A stretch of 64,000 bases of DNA from an uncultured Anaerolineae bacterium. Lineage in GTDB: Bacteria; Chloroflexota; Anaerolineae; Aggregatilineales; Phototrophicaceae. Made by a program: the position numbers and the translations under genes. The notes under the pieces were generated by a model. The model was not told the DNA's origin and did no database searches. It saw only the letters and a list, made by a program, of their open reading frames with translations. Location of the stretch: the NCBI GenBank assembly GCA_934216615.1, contig CAKQCB010000003.1, positions 551,765 through 615,764 on the forward strand, in the 5' to 3' direction. This document shows positions 7,864 to 16,951 of this stretch, piece after piece; within the stretch, counting starts at the first letter, position 1, and every line of letters begins with the position of its first letter.

Positions 7864-8682
7864 TCATTCCAAATAGACGCGCACGTTTTTCAAGGTGTAG
7901 ACGGGGACGAATGGAAACAAGATCGGCACGGTACGAATATAGGTTTGATAGTTCGGGTCATCTCCATAACGTTCGTACTGCGAGGCCTCTAAACGCTTCG
8001 CCGACCCCATCATGATGAGCGTGATGCAGACCGCGCCAATCAAACTGATCGCCCATTCAGCAAGGTTAGAGTAAAAGGCCACACCTACGACCCAATTCCC
8101 CACCCAAAACAAAATTTCCCCGAGATAGTTCGGGCATCGCACCCAACGATACAAGCCCACATTACAAAAAGACTTGGGAAACTTCGCCTTAAAATCTGAC
8201 TTTTGTTGATCGCCCACACTCTCGATCACCAAGCCCGCCAGCATCACCACCACGCCAACCCAAGAGATGAGCGAGCGATCCGTATCTACAGGCGCGTGTG
8301 AATAGACAAACAGCGCAGGTGAGTACATCGCCACATATAAGAGCGAGACGGAAGCCCAAATCGCAAACTTGATCGGCAGGGTGATCCGCGCGGTGCGTTC
8401 TTGGTTTAGTTTACGCTGATTGCTGAACGCAGGCAGGGTTTCGCGCTGAATCAGATAAATACCTAAGCGCACACTCCAGATGAGGAGCAGTACATTTTGT
8501 AAAATTGAACCCAACGTGAGTTGTGACGCGTAGTGAATGGTCGTCACAACCGCCATCGCCGCAATGGAAAACGCATAACCGAGCGTGATGAAAAAGATCG
8601 TCTTGTAAAAACCCAACGCAGAAATGAAGAGTGCAAGTACCAACAGCAAGAGAATGAACGCGGGAACTATGTCGAACAGCAT
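7864..8682 (-). CDS. DUF1295 / steroid 5-alpha-reductase-like membrane protein
   Basis: Polytopic membrane protein of 272 residues with about six or seven hydrophobic segments. The C-terminal signature RWVRCPNYLGEILFWVGNW followed by a late Y-x-x-Y-x-x-x-x-P-x-L/F-P stretch places it in the DUF1295 group, related to steroid 5-alpha reductases and isoprenylcysteine methyltransferases, which bind NADPH or S-adenosylmethionine in the membrane. The ATG at 8682 is preferred to the in-frame GTG at 8691 because AGGTG lies 6 nt before it and overlaps that GTG. Substrate unknown. It is upstream of the rhodanese operon on the same strand but that operon has its own promoter. Confidence 0.8.
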   Translation of the reverse strand: MLFDIVPAFILLLLVLALFISALGFYKTIFFITLGYAFSIAAMAVVTTIHYASQLTLGSILQNVLLLIWSVRLGIYLIQRETLPAFSNQRKLNQERTARITLPIKFAIWASVSLLYVAMYSPALFVYSHAPVDTDRSLISWVGVVVMLAGLVIESVGDQQKSDFKAKFPKSFCNVGLYRWVRCPNYLGEILFWVGNWVVGVAFYSNLAEWAISLIGAVCITLIMMGSAKRLEASQYERYGDDPNYQTYIRTVPILFPFVPVYTLKNVRVYLE

Positions 8683-8792
8683 GATGTACACCTAAGAGAG
8701 AGGTCAAGCTTGCTTAAGATTGGTTATAGAAAAAGGTTTGTTTCGCACTTAACGATAATTGAATATTGGAAAAAAACGAGGAAAATCTCAGC

Positions 8793-8824
8793 ATAAATGA
8801 GGGATATTTTCATCCCTCATTTAT
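8793..8824 (-). terminator. Intrinsic terminator of the ABC permease gene
   Basis: Stem ATAAATGAGGGAT (8793-8805) / ATCCCTCATTTAT (8812-8824) with a 6-nt loop, just after the stop of the minus-strand permease gene; the T-rich side lies within the stem end, so strength is moderate. Confidence 0.65.
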
Positions 8825-8834
8825 CTAGTGAAAA

Positions 8835-11315
8835 TTATTCGTAGCGAAGCACATCCAAAGGCCGAACGTGCGTGGGCTGCCACGCAATCACCATCGCGCT
8901 CAACACGGCGATGCTCACCGAAGCGAGGAGCATCAACAGCGTGATGACAGGATTCATCACCATCTGCACCGAGCCACCTTGCGACAGATTGATCAGGGTG
9001 ATCACAACATACACACCCACTAAGCCTAAAATGCCGGAAAACATGCCTAAGAAACCGTATTCCGCGACCAATAAGCGTAAAACATGCCCGCTGGTGTAGC
9101 CGACGGCTTTGAATACGCCGATCTCATGACGTCGCTCGATGACAGTTAACCCCGCCGAATTGGCGATCAAGATCGCGCCTGCGACAAACGCCAACCCCGC
9201 CACGCTCAAGGCAAAGGTGAATAACCCTTGCAACGTGTTCACCATCGTTGTGTTGATGTCGGCTTTGCTAAAGATCATCGCATGCGGTAAACGTTCGCCC
9301 AATTGTGTCGCGACGGCATCTAATTGATCGACCGGAACGGACGCGACCCATTCCACGCGCAGACGTTCACCGCCTAACTGTTGTGCCTGTTCAGGCGCAA
9401 CGATCACCCCCAAGGGAGTGAAGGACATATTGGTTTGATAGTCAACATTCACACGGTAAAACCCGGTGATCGTCAGCTCGGCAGTTTCTAAGCCGTTTAG
9501 CGTGACCGTGTCACCTATCGCAAACTGCGATTGATACGCTTCGTGCATCAACGCTGTGCCTAACAAACCTGCCCAATCCCCGCTGACAATGACCATATCC
9601 CGCGCGACGTCTTGTAAATCACGGCCTTCAAAATCGAAAGGTTGTGTGCCGATCAGTCCGTTGGTGAGATAGCGTACATACCGATCTGTAATGCCTTGCG
9701 CATCAAATTGGACGGCAACTTGATCCTGTTCGGCTAAGGTCGTGTACACAGTGAGGTTGTAGCCCGCGTCCGAAACACGATGATCGGCCATCGTCACCTG
9801 CGCGTTATAGATCGCCAACGCCGCAAAGGTGATCGAAAACACACCCGCAAACAAAGCAATTACAATCAAGCTGGATTGTGCTTTGCGCTGGTTCAAATTT
9901 GCCCGCACCAAACGAATCATCGGGACTTTGGGCATCGGCACTTTCAAGAGCACCCACAAGAGGAACCAGAAGAAAGCGCGCAAGACGATGAGCAGAAGCC
10001 CACCCGTCAGCACTAAGCCGATGCCTTCGACAGCCGAGCCTAATACCACCCCGACCAACGCGCCTAAGATCAGCACTAAGAAGACGAATAAGAAGGCGCG
10101 AGCGACATGGGTACGGCGCGAAATTTGTAGAGGCAGTTCGCGCAACAACACCACTGGACGGGTAGCGCTGGAAGTCAAGATCACCTGCAAGCCAAAGACC
10201 ACCGCAGTCGCTAAACCAGCGAACAGACCGCCCAACACAATGCGCATATCCGGCGAGTAGATGATTAACATCGCGCCAAAACTGCCGATCATATTCAAGA
10301 GCACGCCCCCGAATACAACCCCGCCGACCACGCCCACCAGACTGCTCACAAGTCCTAAAATCCCTGTTTCCAGCGCGATCAACGTCATCAAATGATGGCG
10401 GCGGAAGCCCAGCGTTTTTAACATCGCAATTTCCAGTTTGCGCCGTGCCATCACTACTTGAAGGGTGTTGGAAATCCCCAACCCACCCACGAGCAAGCCG
10501 AGCACACCCGCGCCTTTGAGCATCAAGTCAAATAACCCTGCCCCGCTGGAATTCCTTATCCGATCCCCTCTGTTTTCTGCGACATACACACGAAACGGAC
10601 TATCGATCAGCGGTTGTTCGGCATTCGGTTGGTCTGATAACAGCGCAGGAACGGCGTTGATGAACGGTTCACGCCCATCGATCATCGACGCGGTTTCCAA
10701 CGAATAATAAAGCGACTGCCCAATTTGATCCGGCGTGGCGTGAATAATGCCCGTGATCGTTAAGGTGACGGGTGCGACATCCCCACCCCCGATCACCACC
10801 ACATCACCGATAGCGAGCGATAGTTTTTCAGCGATATCGCGGGTGATCGCTACATCCCCGACCTGCTGTAAGACATCGGCCAAAGTCGCATTCGCGGGCG
10901 TTTGTAAGGTGAGTTCGCCCACCAAGGGGTAATTTTCTGGCTGAACGCCTCTCGCATTTTGCAGGAAGAACACGCGCCCACTGGACGCTGTGCGCAGATA
11001 TTCCGCGTTGGATTCAGCCGTGAGCGTGTATTCGGTGATCAATCCCTGCGCCTGCCATGTTTCGATCTGCGCAAGGTCAGCTTCGGTAAATAACTGCCCC
11101 CACGTTTCGGGCAAAATCTGCACGTCGCCACCATAGCCTAAGCGCTGGTCGAACAGGGTATTGTTCAATAATGTGTTGGATAAAATCTGCATCGACACCA
11201 GCGACAGCACACCAAACGCGATACTCAAACCCGCTAAAACTGTACGTATGCCTTCGCGCCGTAAGGAACGCAAAGCGTAATGCACATAAAATCCAAACCG
11301 CTGAAATAAAATCAT
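8835..11315 (-). CDS. ABC transporter permease with two FtsX domains (MacB/LolC/BceB-like)
   Basis: Large permease of 826 residues. Order: membrane helix near 20-40; a periplasmic/extracellular domain to about 270; a three-helix FtsX core (about 275-400) with the loop ARRKLEIAMLKTLGFRRHHL; two further helices and a second FtsX unit whose core at about 700-815 carries ERRHEIGVFKAVGYTSGHVL. Such proteins move lipids, lipoproteins or antimicrobial compounds from the membrane rather than import solutes. Its ATG overlaps the stop of the ATPase gene (ATGA), and a two-component system is encoded upstream on the same strand, a BceRS-BceAB-like setting, so export of or defence against envelope-active compounds is a fair inference. 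Confidence 0.9.
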   Translation of the reverse strand: MILFQRFGFYVHYALRSLRREGIRTVLAGLSIAFGVLSLVSMQILSNTLLNNTLFDQRLGYGGDVQILPETWGQLFTEADLAQIETWQAQGLITEYTLTAESNAEYLRTASSGRVFFLQNARGVQPENYPLVGELTLQTPANATLADVLQQVGDVAITRDIAEKLSLAIGDVVVIGGGDVAPVTLTITGIIHATPDQIGQSLYYSLETASMIDGREPFINAVPALLSDQPNAEQPLIDSPFRVYVAENRGDRIRNSSGAGLFDLMLKGAGVLGLLVGGLGISNTLQVVMARRKLEIAMLKTLGFRRHHLMTLIALETGILGLVSSLVGVVGGVVFGGVLLNMIGSFGAMLIIYSPDMRIVLGGLFAGLATAVVFGLQVILTSSATRPVVLLRELPLQISRRTHVARAFLFVFLVLILGALVGVVLGSAVEGIGLVLTGGLLLIVLRAFFWFLLWVLLKVPMPKVPMIRLVRANLNQRKAQSSLIVIALFAGVFSITFAALAIYNAQVTMADHRVSDAGYNLTVYTTLAEQDQVAVQFDAQGITDRYVRYLTNGLIGTQPFDFEGRDLQDVARDMVIVSGDWAGLLGTALMHEAYQSQFAIGDTVTLNGLETAELTITGFYRVNVDYQTNMSFTPLGVIVAPEQAQQLGGERLRVEWVASVPVDQLDAVATQLGERLPHAMIFSKADINTTMVNTLQGLFTFALSVAGLAFVAGAILIANSAGLTVIERRHEIGVFKAVGYTSGHVLRLLVAEYGFLGMFSGILGLVGVYVVITLINLSQGGSVQMVMNPVITLLMLLASVSIAVLSAMVIAWQPTHVRPLDVLRYE

Positions 11316-12046
11316 CGTGTGAACTCCGCAAGGTGACCATCGACAATATGTAAAATGCCATCGACACGCGCCGCGATAGCGGGGTCATGTGTCGCGATCA
11401 AAATCGTCAGGCCAAAGTCCTGTCGCAGGTCGTCAAACAACTGCAAGATAGACTCACCCGCGACGCTGTCTAAATTCCCTGTGGGTTCGTCAGCCACCAA
11501 GATCGAAGGTTCATTGGCTAAGGCACGCGCAATCGCCACACGTTGTTGCTGACCGCCAGAAAGTTGATTGGGGCGATGAAATAAACGATCCCCCAAGCCC
11601 ACCATCTTGAGCATTTCCGTCGCACGTCTTGCGCTGTGAATACTTTGACGGCGAGCAAATAAGGGTACTTCCACATTTTCTAAGGCCGTCAATGTCGGGA
11701 TGAGATTATAGTTTTGAAACACCACGCCAATTTTTTCATTCCGAAAACGCGCCAATTTGTCTTCGTTCATGTGGGTGATGTCAATACCATCAATCACCAC
11801 TTGACCGTGCGTAGGGGTATCAAGACCGCTCAAAATGCCCAGTAACGTGGACTTGCCCGACCCTGAAGGCCCGGTGATGGCTGTCCATGATCCACGTGGG
11901 ATTGCAAACGAGAGGCCGCGCAGAATATTGAGTTTTTCGTTACCGAGGGGCAGTTCACGGGTGATGTCCCGCACTTGGATGATCGTATCTGCGGGTGATT
12001 TTTGAGCCTGCACTGCAGGGTGTTGTAATTGAGGCAAAGCAAACAT
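11312..12046 (-). CDS. ABC transporter ATP-binding protein, LolD/MacB type
   Basis: Cytoplasmic ATPase of 244 residues that powers the adjacent FtsX-type permease. Walker A is GPSGSGKST (residues 59-67), the signature LSGGQQQR near 162, Walker B ILVADEPTGNLD near 182 and the H-loop ATHD near 220. The extra N-terminal 20 residues before the core are poorly conserved. ATG at 12046 with AAAGGAGTG about 9 nt upstream. It overlaps the permease gene by 4 nt and follows the histidine kinase gene after a 100-nt gap that may hold a separate promoter. Confidence 0.95.
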   Translation of the reverse strand: MFALPQLQHPAVQAQKSPADTIIQVRDITRELPLGNEKLNILRGLSFAIPRGSWTAITGPSGSGKSTLLGILSGLDTPTHGQVVIDGIDITHMNEDKLARFRNEKIGVVFQNYNLIPTLTALENVEVPLFARRQSIHSARRATEMLKMVGLGDRLFHRPNQLSGGQQQRVAIARALANEPSILVADEPTGNLDSVAGESILQLFDDLRQDFGLTILIATHDPAIAARVDGILHIVDGHLAEFTR

Positions 12047-12146
12047 CGGGGTTTCACTCCTTTAAATATCGCTATGAAATCAAGCGTATCAAAGAGGTGT
12101 CGCGACAATTTCACAAGTTTGTCGCAAAATTGTCGCAAAAGCGCAC

Positions 12147-13808
12147 TCAATGGGAGTTGCGCGCCTGCTTATGAGAAACAGGTATTGGTTTTGGCAGAGC
12201 TTCGTCCGCTGTACTCGACGGCTCTTGAGGCATATGATTCACAGGAAACCGCAAGGTGAAACAGCTTCCTTCCCCGCGCTGACTGGTCACTGAAACAGTC
12301 CCGTTCATGCCTTCTGTAAAAGCCTTGACGATGGCTAACCCCAAGCCTGTCCCGCCGTTCTTTCGCCCGCGATAGAAGCGTTCCCAAATGAGCGGGATGT
12401 CTTCTTCGGCGATGCCTTCGCCTGTATCGCGCACGTGGATCGCCACATGATCGGCCTCAACTTCCGCGCTCAAAATGATCACCCCACCGGGTAAGGTATG
12501 GCGCAAACTGTTATGGATTAAATTGCGCAGGGTCTGTTCTAAACGGTTCGCATCTACATGGATGTAGGGAAGCCAACGCGGGACTTGGGTATTGATCTCT
12601 ACCCGTTGGTTTTGCCATGCAATCGGCGCAATCGTCTCGACGACCCGTTCCGCAACAGTGGCAACGGCGACCGCTTCCATGTAAATTTCCAGATGATCGG
12701 TTTCGGCGCGCGACAAAGCGAACAAATCATCAATCAACGTTTGCAACACTTCCGCCTCATGTTGAAGGTTTTCCATCTCGCCCGCACTTAAAATCACACG
12801 GCCCTCTTGCTGTTGATTTTGGGCGATCTCTAAATAAGCGCGCATCGTCGCTAAAGGCGTGCGCAGTTCGTGGGATACGTTCGCAATCAGCTCATGGCGC
12901 AGTTTGAGCAGGTCGGCCACTTTTTCACGTTCAGCCCGCAGTTCATTAACGTTTGCCTCTAAGCTCACGATCATGTTATTGAAGTTGGTCTGCAAACGGG
13001 TGATTTCGTCTTCGCCCGTCACTTCCACCCGCGTTTGATAATCACCCGCGCCCGCTTTATTCGCGGCGGTGACTAAGGCATCTAAGCGATGTTTGATGCG
13101 TCGCGCGAAGAAGTAAGACACCACTGCCGAAGCCGGCAGTAAGATGAGCAAAATCACCAATGAGCCGAGAATCGCCAAGCCTAAAAACGGCAGCATCATG
13201 TTGACGCGATAAAAACCGGATGCAATGGGGTCATTCTCCAAGTAGCCAGAGATAAACCCTTGTTCGTTCACCACAAGGAAAAACATCAACGGCAGAATCA
13301 CAACAGATTGTAATAACACCACCGTGATTAAGTGGCTGTTCATCAGCGACCAGAGTAAATAGCGTTGGCCTAAGCAATGGAATATCCAAATGACATGAAA
13401 AATGACGCGGAAGAACACCCACGAAAAAATAAACGCCCCCCAAATAAGCGCATACGCCCACAGGGTTTGTAAGTCCCAATGGTTGCCCGCAAACACGGAC
13501 GCGACAAACACGAGCACTATGCTCACAGTGCCGATGATCGCCAAGCGCAGGGCTTCAATCGCAAACCAATGGACTTTCCTCCCTTGAGGTGGTCGTAACC
13601 GCAAGCCGTAGTAAAAAGCACAAAGCGGGCTGACAAAAAACAGCAAGATTAGGATATACAGCGAGAAAAACGATGCACGATAAAAAAGTGCGGATAAAAG
13701 AGAGAGGAAAAAGCCTAAGATCACCGTTTCTACCAACGTGCGCGGAAAACTCGCCCGCCAGATGAATTTTGGAAGTGCTGTGCGTAAGGGACGAATCAGT
13801 GTTTCCAT
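12147..13808 (-). CDS. Membrane sensor histidine kinase (HAMP-HisKA-HATPase)
   Basis: Sensor kinase of 553 residues, cognate to the adjacent OmpR-type regulator. Several membrane helices fill the first 230 residues (more than the usual two, with only a short loop near 185-205 outside), then a HAMP linker (about 230-285), a coiled region, the phosphoacceptor H-box ELIANVSHELRTPLA (His about 313), and a HATPase domain with N-box RNLIHNSLRHT, DTGEGI and GGTGLGLAIV. The ATG at 13808 has AGTAGG upstream and overlaps the regulator stop by 13 nt. With little sensory domain outside the membrane, an intramembrane sensing mode, or sensing through the nearby ABC transporter, is plausible but inferred. 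Confidence 0.92.
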   Translation of the reverse strand: METLIRPLRTALPKFIWRASFPRTLVETVILGFFLSLLSALFYRASFFSLYILILLFFVSPLCAFYYGLRLRPPQGRKVHWFAIEALRLAIIGTVSIVLVFVASVFAGNHWDLQTLWAYALIWGAFIFSWVFFRVIFHVIWIFHCLGQRYLLWSLMNSHLITVVLLQSVVILPLMFFLVVNEQGFISGYLENDPIASGFYRVNMMLPFLGLAILGSLVILLILLPASAVVSYFFARRIKHRLDALVTAANKAGAGDYQTRVEVTGEDEITRLQTNFNNMIVSLEANVNELRAEREKVADLLKLRHELIANVSHELRTPLATMRAYLEIAQNQQQEGRVILSAGEMENLQHEAEVLQTLIDDLFALSRAETDHLEIYMEAVAVATVAERVVETIAPIAWQNQRVEINTQVPRWLPYIHVDANRLEQTLRNLIHNSLRHTLPGGVIILSAEVEADHVAIHVRDTGEGIAEEDIPLIWERFYRGRKNGGTGLGLAIVKAFTEGMNGTVSVTSQRGEGSCFTLRFPVNHMPQEPSSTADEALPKPIPVSHKQARNSH

Positions 13809-14509
13809 CGGTAGCCTACTCCCCACACCGTTTCGATAGAATCACCCATCGTCATGAGTTTTTTGCGCAGACGCAAAATCGCATTATCTACCGAACGATC
13901 CCCATCGATGTAATTTTCTCCCCACACCGTATCGAGCAGGTACGAACGACTGAACACCCGTCCCTGATTGCTCACCAGTAAATACAGCAAGGCAAACTCG
14001 GTCTTAGTTAAGTCGATGATCTCGCCTTGTACGCTCACGCTGTGTTGGTCTGGCTCAATGCGCAGATCACCCATCACCAGCGCGGTTTCGGCTTTGCGGT
14101 CATTCATCAGCGTCTGTTCGATCAGCTCACGACGGCGTAACATCGCCCGTACCCGCGCTAACAACTCGCGGATGCTGAAGGGTTTGGTGAGGTAATCATC
14201 CGCGCCGACCTCTAGCCCCAAGACGCGGTCTATCTCTGCGTCGCGAGCGGTGAGCATCAAAACAGGCACAGCCGAAGTTTCGCGTAAGCGCCGTAAGATG
14301 GACAAGCCATCCATGCCGGGAAGCATCCAATCCAACAGCACCAATTGATACTCATTTTGTTGGATGAGCTGTAAAGCGACTTCGCCGTGATCGGTATGGG
14401 TGACTTTGTACCCCACCGCTTCGCACTCTTTTTTGACCACCGTCGCAAGATCGAGTGCATCTTCAACAAATAGAATATGAGGCTGGGAAGAAGGCGTAAA
14501 TTGAGTCAT
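13796..14509 (-). CDS. OmpR-family response regulator
   Basis: DNA-binding regulator of 237 residues. Receiver domain residues 10-125 with acidic pair VEDA, phosphoacceptor LVLLDWMLPGMDG (Asp60), LMLTARD and the K of TKPFS; winged-helix domain about 140-235 with LTKTEFALLYLL and VGYRWKH at the end. First gene of the four-gene minus-strand set, and likely activates the ABC transporter genes behind the kinase. GAGTGG precedes the ATG. Confidence 0.95.
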   Translation of the reverse strand: MTQFTPSSQPHILFVEDALDLATVVKKECEAVGYKVTHTDHGEVALQLIQQNEYQLVLLDWMLPGMDGLSILRRLRETSAVPVLMLTARDAEIDRVLGLEVGADDYLTKPFSIRELLARVRAMLRRRELIEQTLMNDRKAETALVMGDLRIEPDQHSVSVQGEIIDLTKTEFALLYLLVSNQGRVFSRSYLLDTVWGENYIDGDRSVDNAILRLRKKLMTMGDSIETVWGVGYRWKH

Positions 14510-14603
14510 TTATCCACTCAGTACCATAAGTCATTCTCAAAAATGATGATAACAGAAAGTGAAACGGCATCTCAAATGGGGTGTTTGGTGAGGATCGAAA
14601 AAT

Positions 14604-14632
14604 CTTCCCCGACAGCATCACCATCGGGGAAG
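14604..14632 (-). terminator. Intrinsic terminator of the DraG-fold gene
   Basis: Stem CTTCCCCGA / TCGGGGAAG with an 11-nt loop; on the minus strand it is followed by ATTTTTCG, 15 nt after the stop codon of the preceding gene. Confidence 0.85.
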
Positions 14633-14646
14633 AACAAGAATCGCTG

Positions 14647-16749
14647 TTAATCAAAATTTGGTGTGACGGTCACACGGGAAAATTGTGTGTGGCTTCCCTG
14701 TCCTGTCGAAAGCCCGATCTGCCCTGTGAGATAGGCATCTTCCTCATCGAACCATGAGAGTTGAACGTCTTCATCACCCCCGCGAATACGCGCGGTCAAC
14801 TGTGCGCCCGCTACGTTCAATTCAAGATGATACAGTTCACCGTTTCGCCACTCAAAAGACGCAACCGCGACATGCGTATAGCCTTGATCGTTTTTGAACA
14901 TGGCGACACGTCCCTCTGAAACCAGACCAAAACCATAACTCCACAAAGCCCCGCCCACCCGTGCTAATATCGCGTGATGTTCACCAAGAAGTGGGGTCAG
15001 TTCGACATGTAGAGTGTAGTCCGTCCAATCTTCCGCGCCCGTATAACTTTCACATATCTCATAACCACTGCCGTGATATGCGCCATTTCCCAACTGCCAG
15101 TGACCACGCACATACGGCCACTGACTGACCCCACCGAGTTCGGGGGATTCGTGGGCAAAGGTGGTGACGAAATTGGGCGCACCATCCCAATATAATTGAC
15201 TGATATAGACCGCGCCCACGACTGGACGCAGGGCCTCACCCTGATTGTGAATCATCAACCCTACTTCGCTCAGGCAAGCATCCGTCAGCGGGGGAATCTG
15301 AAATTGCAGGTCCACCCACCCGCCCCCTGTGACGGTCTGCGCGGGGCTTTGAATCGTCTGGCCGTGATGACGGTCAAACACATACAGGCTTAAAGCCAAG
15401 TGGTCACTGAATTCAGCAGGCACATAAACGCGCATGTGAACGGTCTGACCAGCGTAGATCAACGGTGCGGAAATCGTCCCGTAATAATGGCCGTTCATCG
15501 CGTCTGACTGGACGTAAGTGGGGGTATACACCTTGACGCTGGCTTGTGGGGGAACCCAATGCAAACTGACCTGTAGTACATCTTCGCCCGCAACATCCAC
15601 CCGCTGACGTATCGCGATGGGGTTGCCGTGTGCATCCCGCACATAAAAGCCTTGTGTCGAACCCGCATAGTGAAAGTGATAACGTGGACGCGGTGAACTG
15701 CTTTCGCCCTGCAAACCCCGCCCGATCTGAACTAACGCATCGGCAGTTTGGGGAATCGTCACGATATTTCGTGAGCCGATGTTACTCGCGGCGATCAACA
15801 CGTCATTCATCGGTTCGCGCCAGTGAGTGGCGATCCCCGCCAAGCCGACGGCGACACCCATGATCGCGCCGACGTTGCCGACATTACAATCTGTATCCCA
15901 ACCACACATATTCGCAATTTGAAGGGTGCGCGAAAAATCGCCTTGACCATAAAGCAGAGAGAGCGCAATCACCCCCGCATTCGGGATGATATGGACGATG
16001 CCCCCATAACGATCATAGCCAAAGTTCGCCAGTAAGTATTGATACGCTCGGTGCCAATCGTCGGGGTAGGTGGCATATTGAGCGATCATCGCATGAACCA
16101 CGCGCGCATAATCCGAATCGTGCGGAATCTGCCTTAAGCCGATTTCGATCAACGCCAGCGGGTCGCTCTCGCTGAACGCCGCGCTCACCATTGACGCGAT
16201 GAAGCGCCCGCCATACACTCCGTTGCCCCCATGTGAAACACTGGCGGCCCGCTCTGCAAAGTCAGCCGCAACTTCGGGCTGGTTAGGCGCGATGAGTCCC
16301 CAAATGTCGCTGAAAATCTGCCCGCCAATCTGTTCAGCAATCACTTGCCCATTCCGCTCAACCGAACCGGATTGAGGCGGAAAAATCCCTTGTTTTAAGT
16401 TGTCATAGGCGGTGTGTTCCGTCGAAACGCCGTAGCCACCCCACCATAATGTCCCGCGTCCTTCGGTCAAATAGTTGAGCCACATCAAGCCCATCTGCTG
16501 GGCGCTGATGTCGGGCAAAATCCCGAATTTCTTGAAGGCTTGCAAAAAGATCAAAGGAACTGCCGTATCATCATCCGGCTTGAAGAACTTTCCACCTTCA
16601 TCATGAAGGTATCCTGTCAGTTCACCGAGGTAGTTCTGAATGTCGGCATACGTCCAGTTTTCAATCGGCGCGCCAAAGCGCACGCCAATACATTTTCCGA
16701 GCCAACCCGCATACACTTGCTCATCATAATTTACAGGGATTAGTGACAT
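14647..16749 (-). CDS. ADP-ribosylglycohydrolase (DraG-fold) protein with C-terminal beta domain
   Basis: 700-residue protein starting MSLIPVNYDEQVY; the ATG at 16749 has AAAGG 5 nt upstream. The N-terminal half is a DraG/ARH fold: GWLGKCIGVRFGAPIE, then the metal-ligand motifs PDDDTAV near 80 and CGWDTDCNVGNVGAIMG near 305, which bind two Mg or Mn ions in the family. The C-terminal 300 residues are beta-rich and end with a stretch resembling concanavalin-like/DUF1080 carbohydrate-binding domains (GYEICESYTGAEDWTDY). No signal peptide. It is divergent from a LacI regulator gene and shares its operator region, so a role in carbohydrate metabolism, not protein de-ADP-ribosylation, is likely; this is inference. 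Confidence 0.8.
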   Translation of the reverse strand: MSLIPVNYDEQVYAGWLGKCIGVRFGAPIENWTYADIQNYLGELTGYLHDEGGKFFKPDDDTAVPLIFLQAFKKFGILPDISAQQMGLMWLNYLTEGRGTLWWGGYGVSTEHTAYDNLKQGIFPPQSGSVERNGQVIAEQIGGQIFSDIWGLIAPNQPEVAADFAERAASVSHGGNGVYGGRFIASMVSAAFSESDPLALIEIGLRQIPHDSDYARVVHAMIAQYATYPDDWHRAYQYLLANFGYDRYGGIVHIIPNAGVIALSLLYGQGDFSRTLQIANMCGWDTDCNVGNVGAIMGVAVGLAGIATHWREPMNDVLIAASNIGSRNIVTIPQTADALVQIGRGLQGESSSPRPRYHFHYAGSTQGFYVRDAHGNPIAIRQRVDVAGEDVLQVSLHWVPPQASVKVYTPTYVQSDAMNGHYYGTISAPLIYAGQTVHMRVYVPAEFSDHLALSLYVFDRHHGQTIQSPAQTVTGGGWVDLQFQIPPLTDACLSEVGLMIHNQGEALRPVVGAVYISQLYWDGAPNFVTTFAHESPELGGVSQWPYVRGHWQLGNGAYHGSGYEICESYTGAEDWTDYTLHVELTPLLGEHHAILARVGGALWSYGFGLVSEGRVAMFKNDQGYTHVAVASFEWRNGELYHLELNVAGAQLTARIRGGDEDVQLSWFDEEDAYLTGQIGLSTGQGSHTQFSRVTVTPNFD

Positions 16750-16862
16750 CTTTACCTTTAAACCTTCACCATTACACTCATGACCTGTGATGAAGCCCAT
16801 TATGACAAAGCGTTGCATAAACTGCTCTATAAATTGGTTTTGAAAGTTACAAGATCAACTAT

Positions 16863-16891
16863 TTGACAGCGGTTCATTTTTGTGTTTTACT
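16863..16891 (+). promoter_or_regulatory. Promoter of the LacI regulator gene
   Basis: TTGACA (16863-16868), 17-bp spacer, TTTACT (16886-16891). The spacer holds GCGGTTCA, a half-site of the operator that follows, so repressor binding would block RNA polymerase. Confidence 0.55.
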
Positions 16892-16914
16892 ATTTTTGAA
16901 GCGGTTCAAAAATA
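16891..16914. promoter_or_regulatory. LacI-family operator in the divergent promoter region
   Basis: Palindrome with 10-bp arms TATTTTTGAA and TTCAAAAATA around GCGG. The core TTGAAGCGGTTCAA matches the site at 17998-18011 in all but the variable central bases, pointing to control of both divergent genes by the LacI protein encoded next to it. Confidence 0.8.
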
Positions 16915-16951
16915 GAATGATTTTACTCAAAATACCTATTAGGATTTTTTT

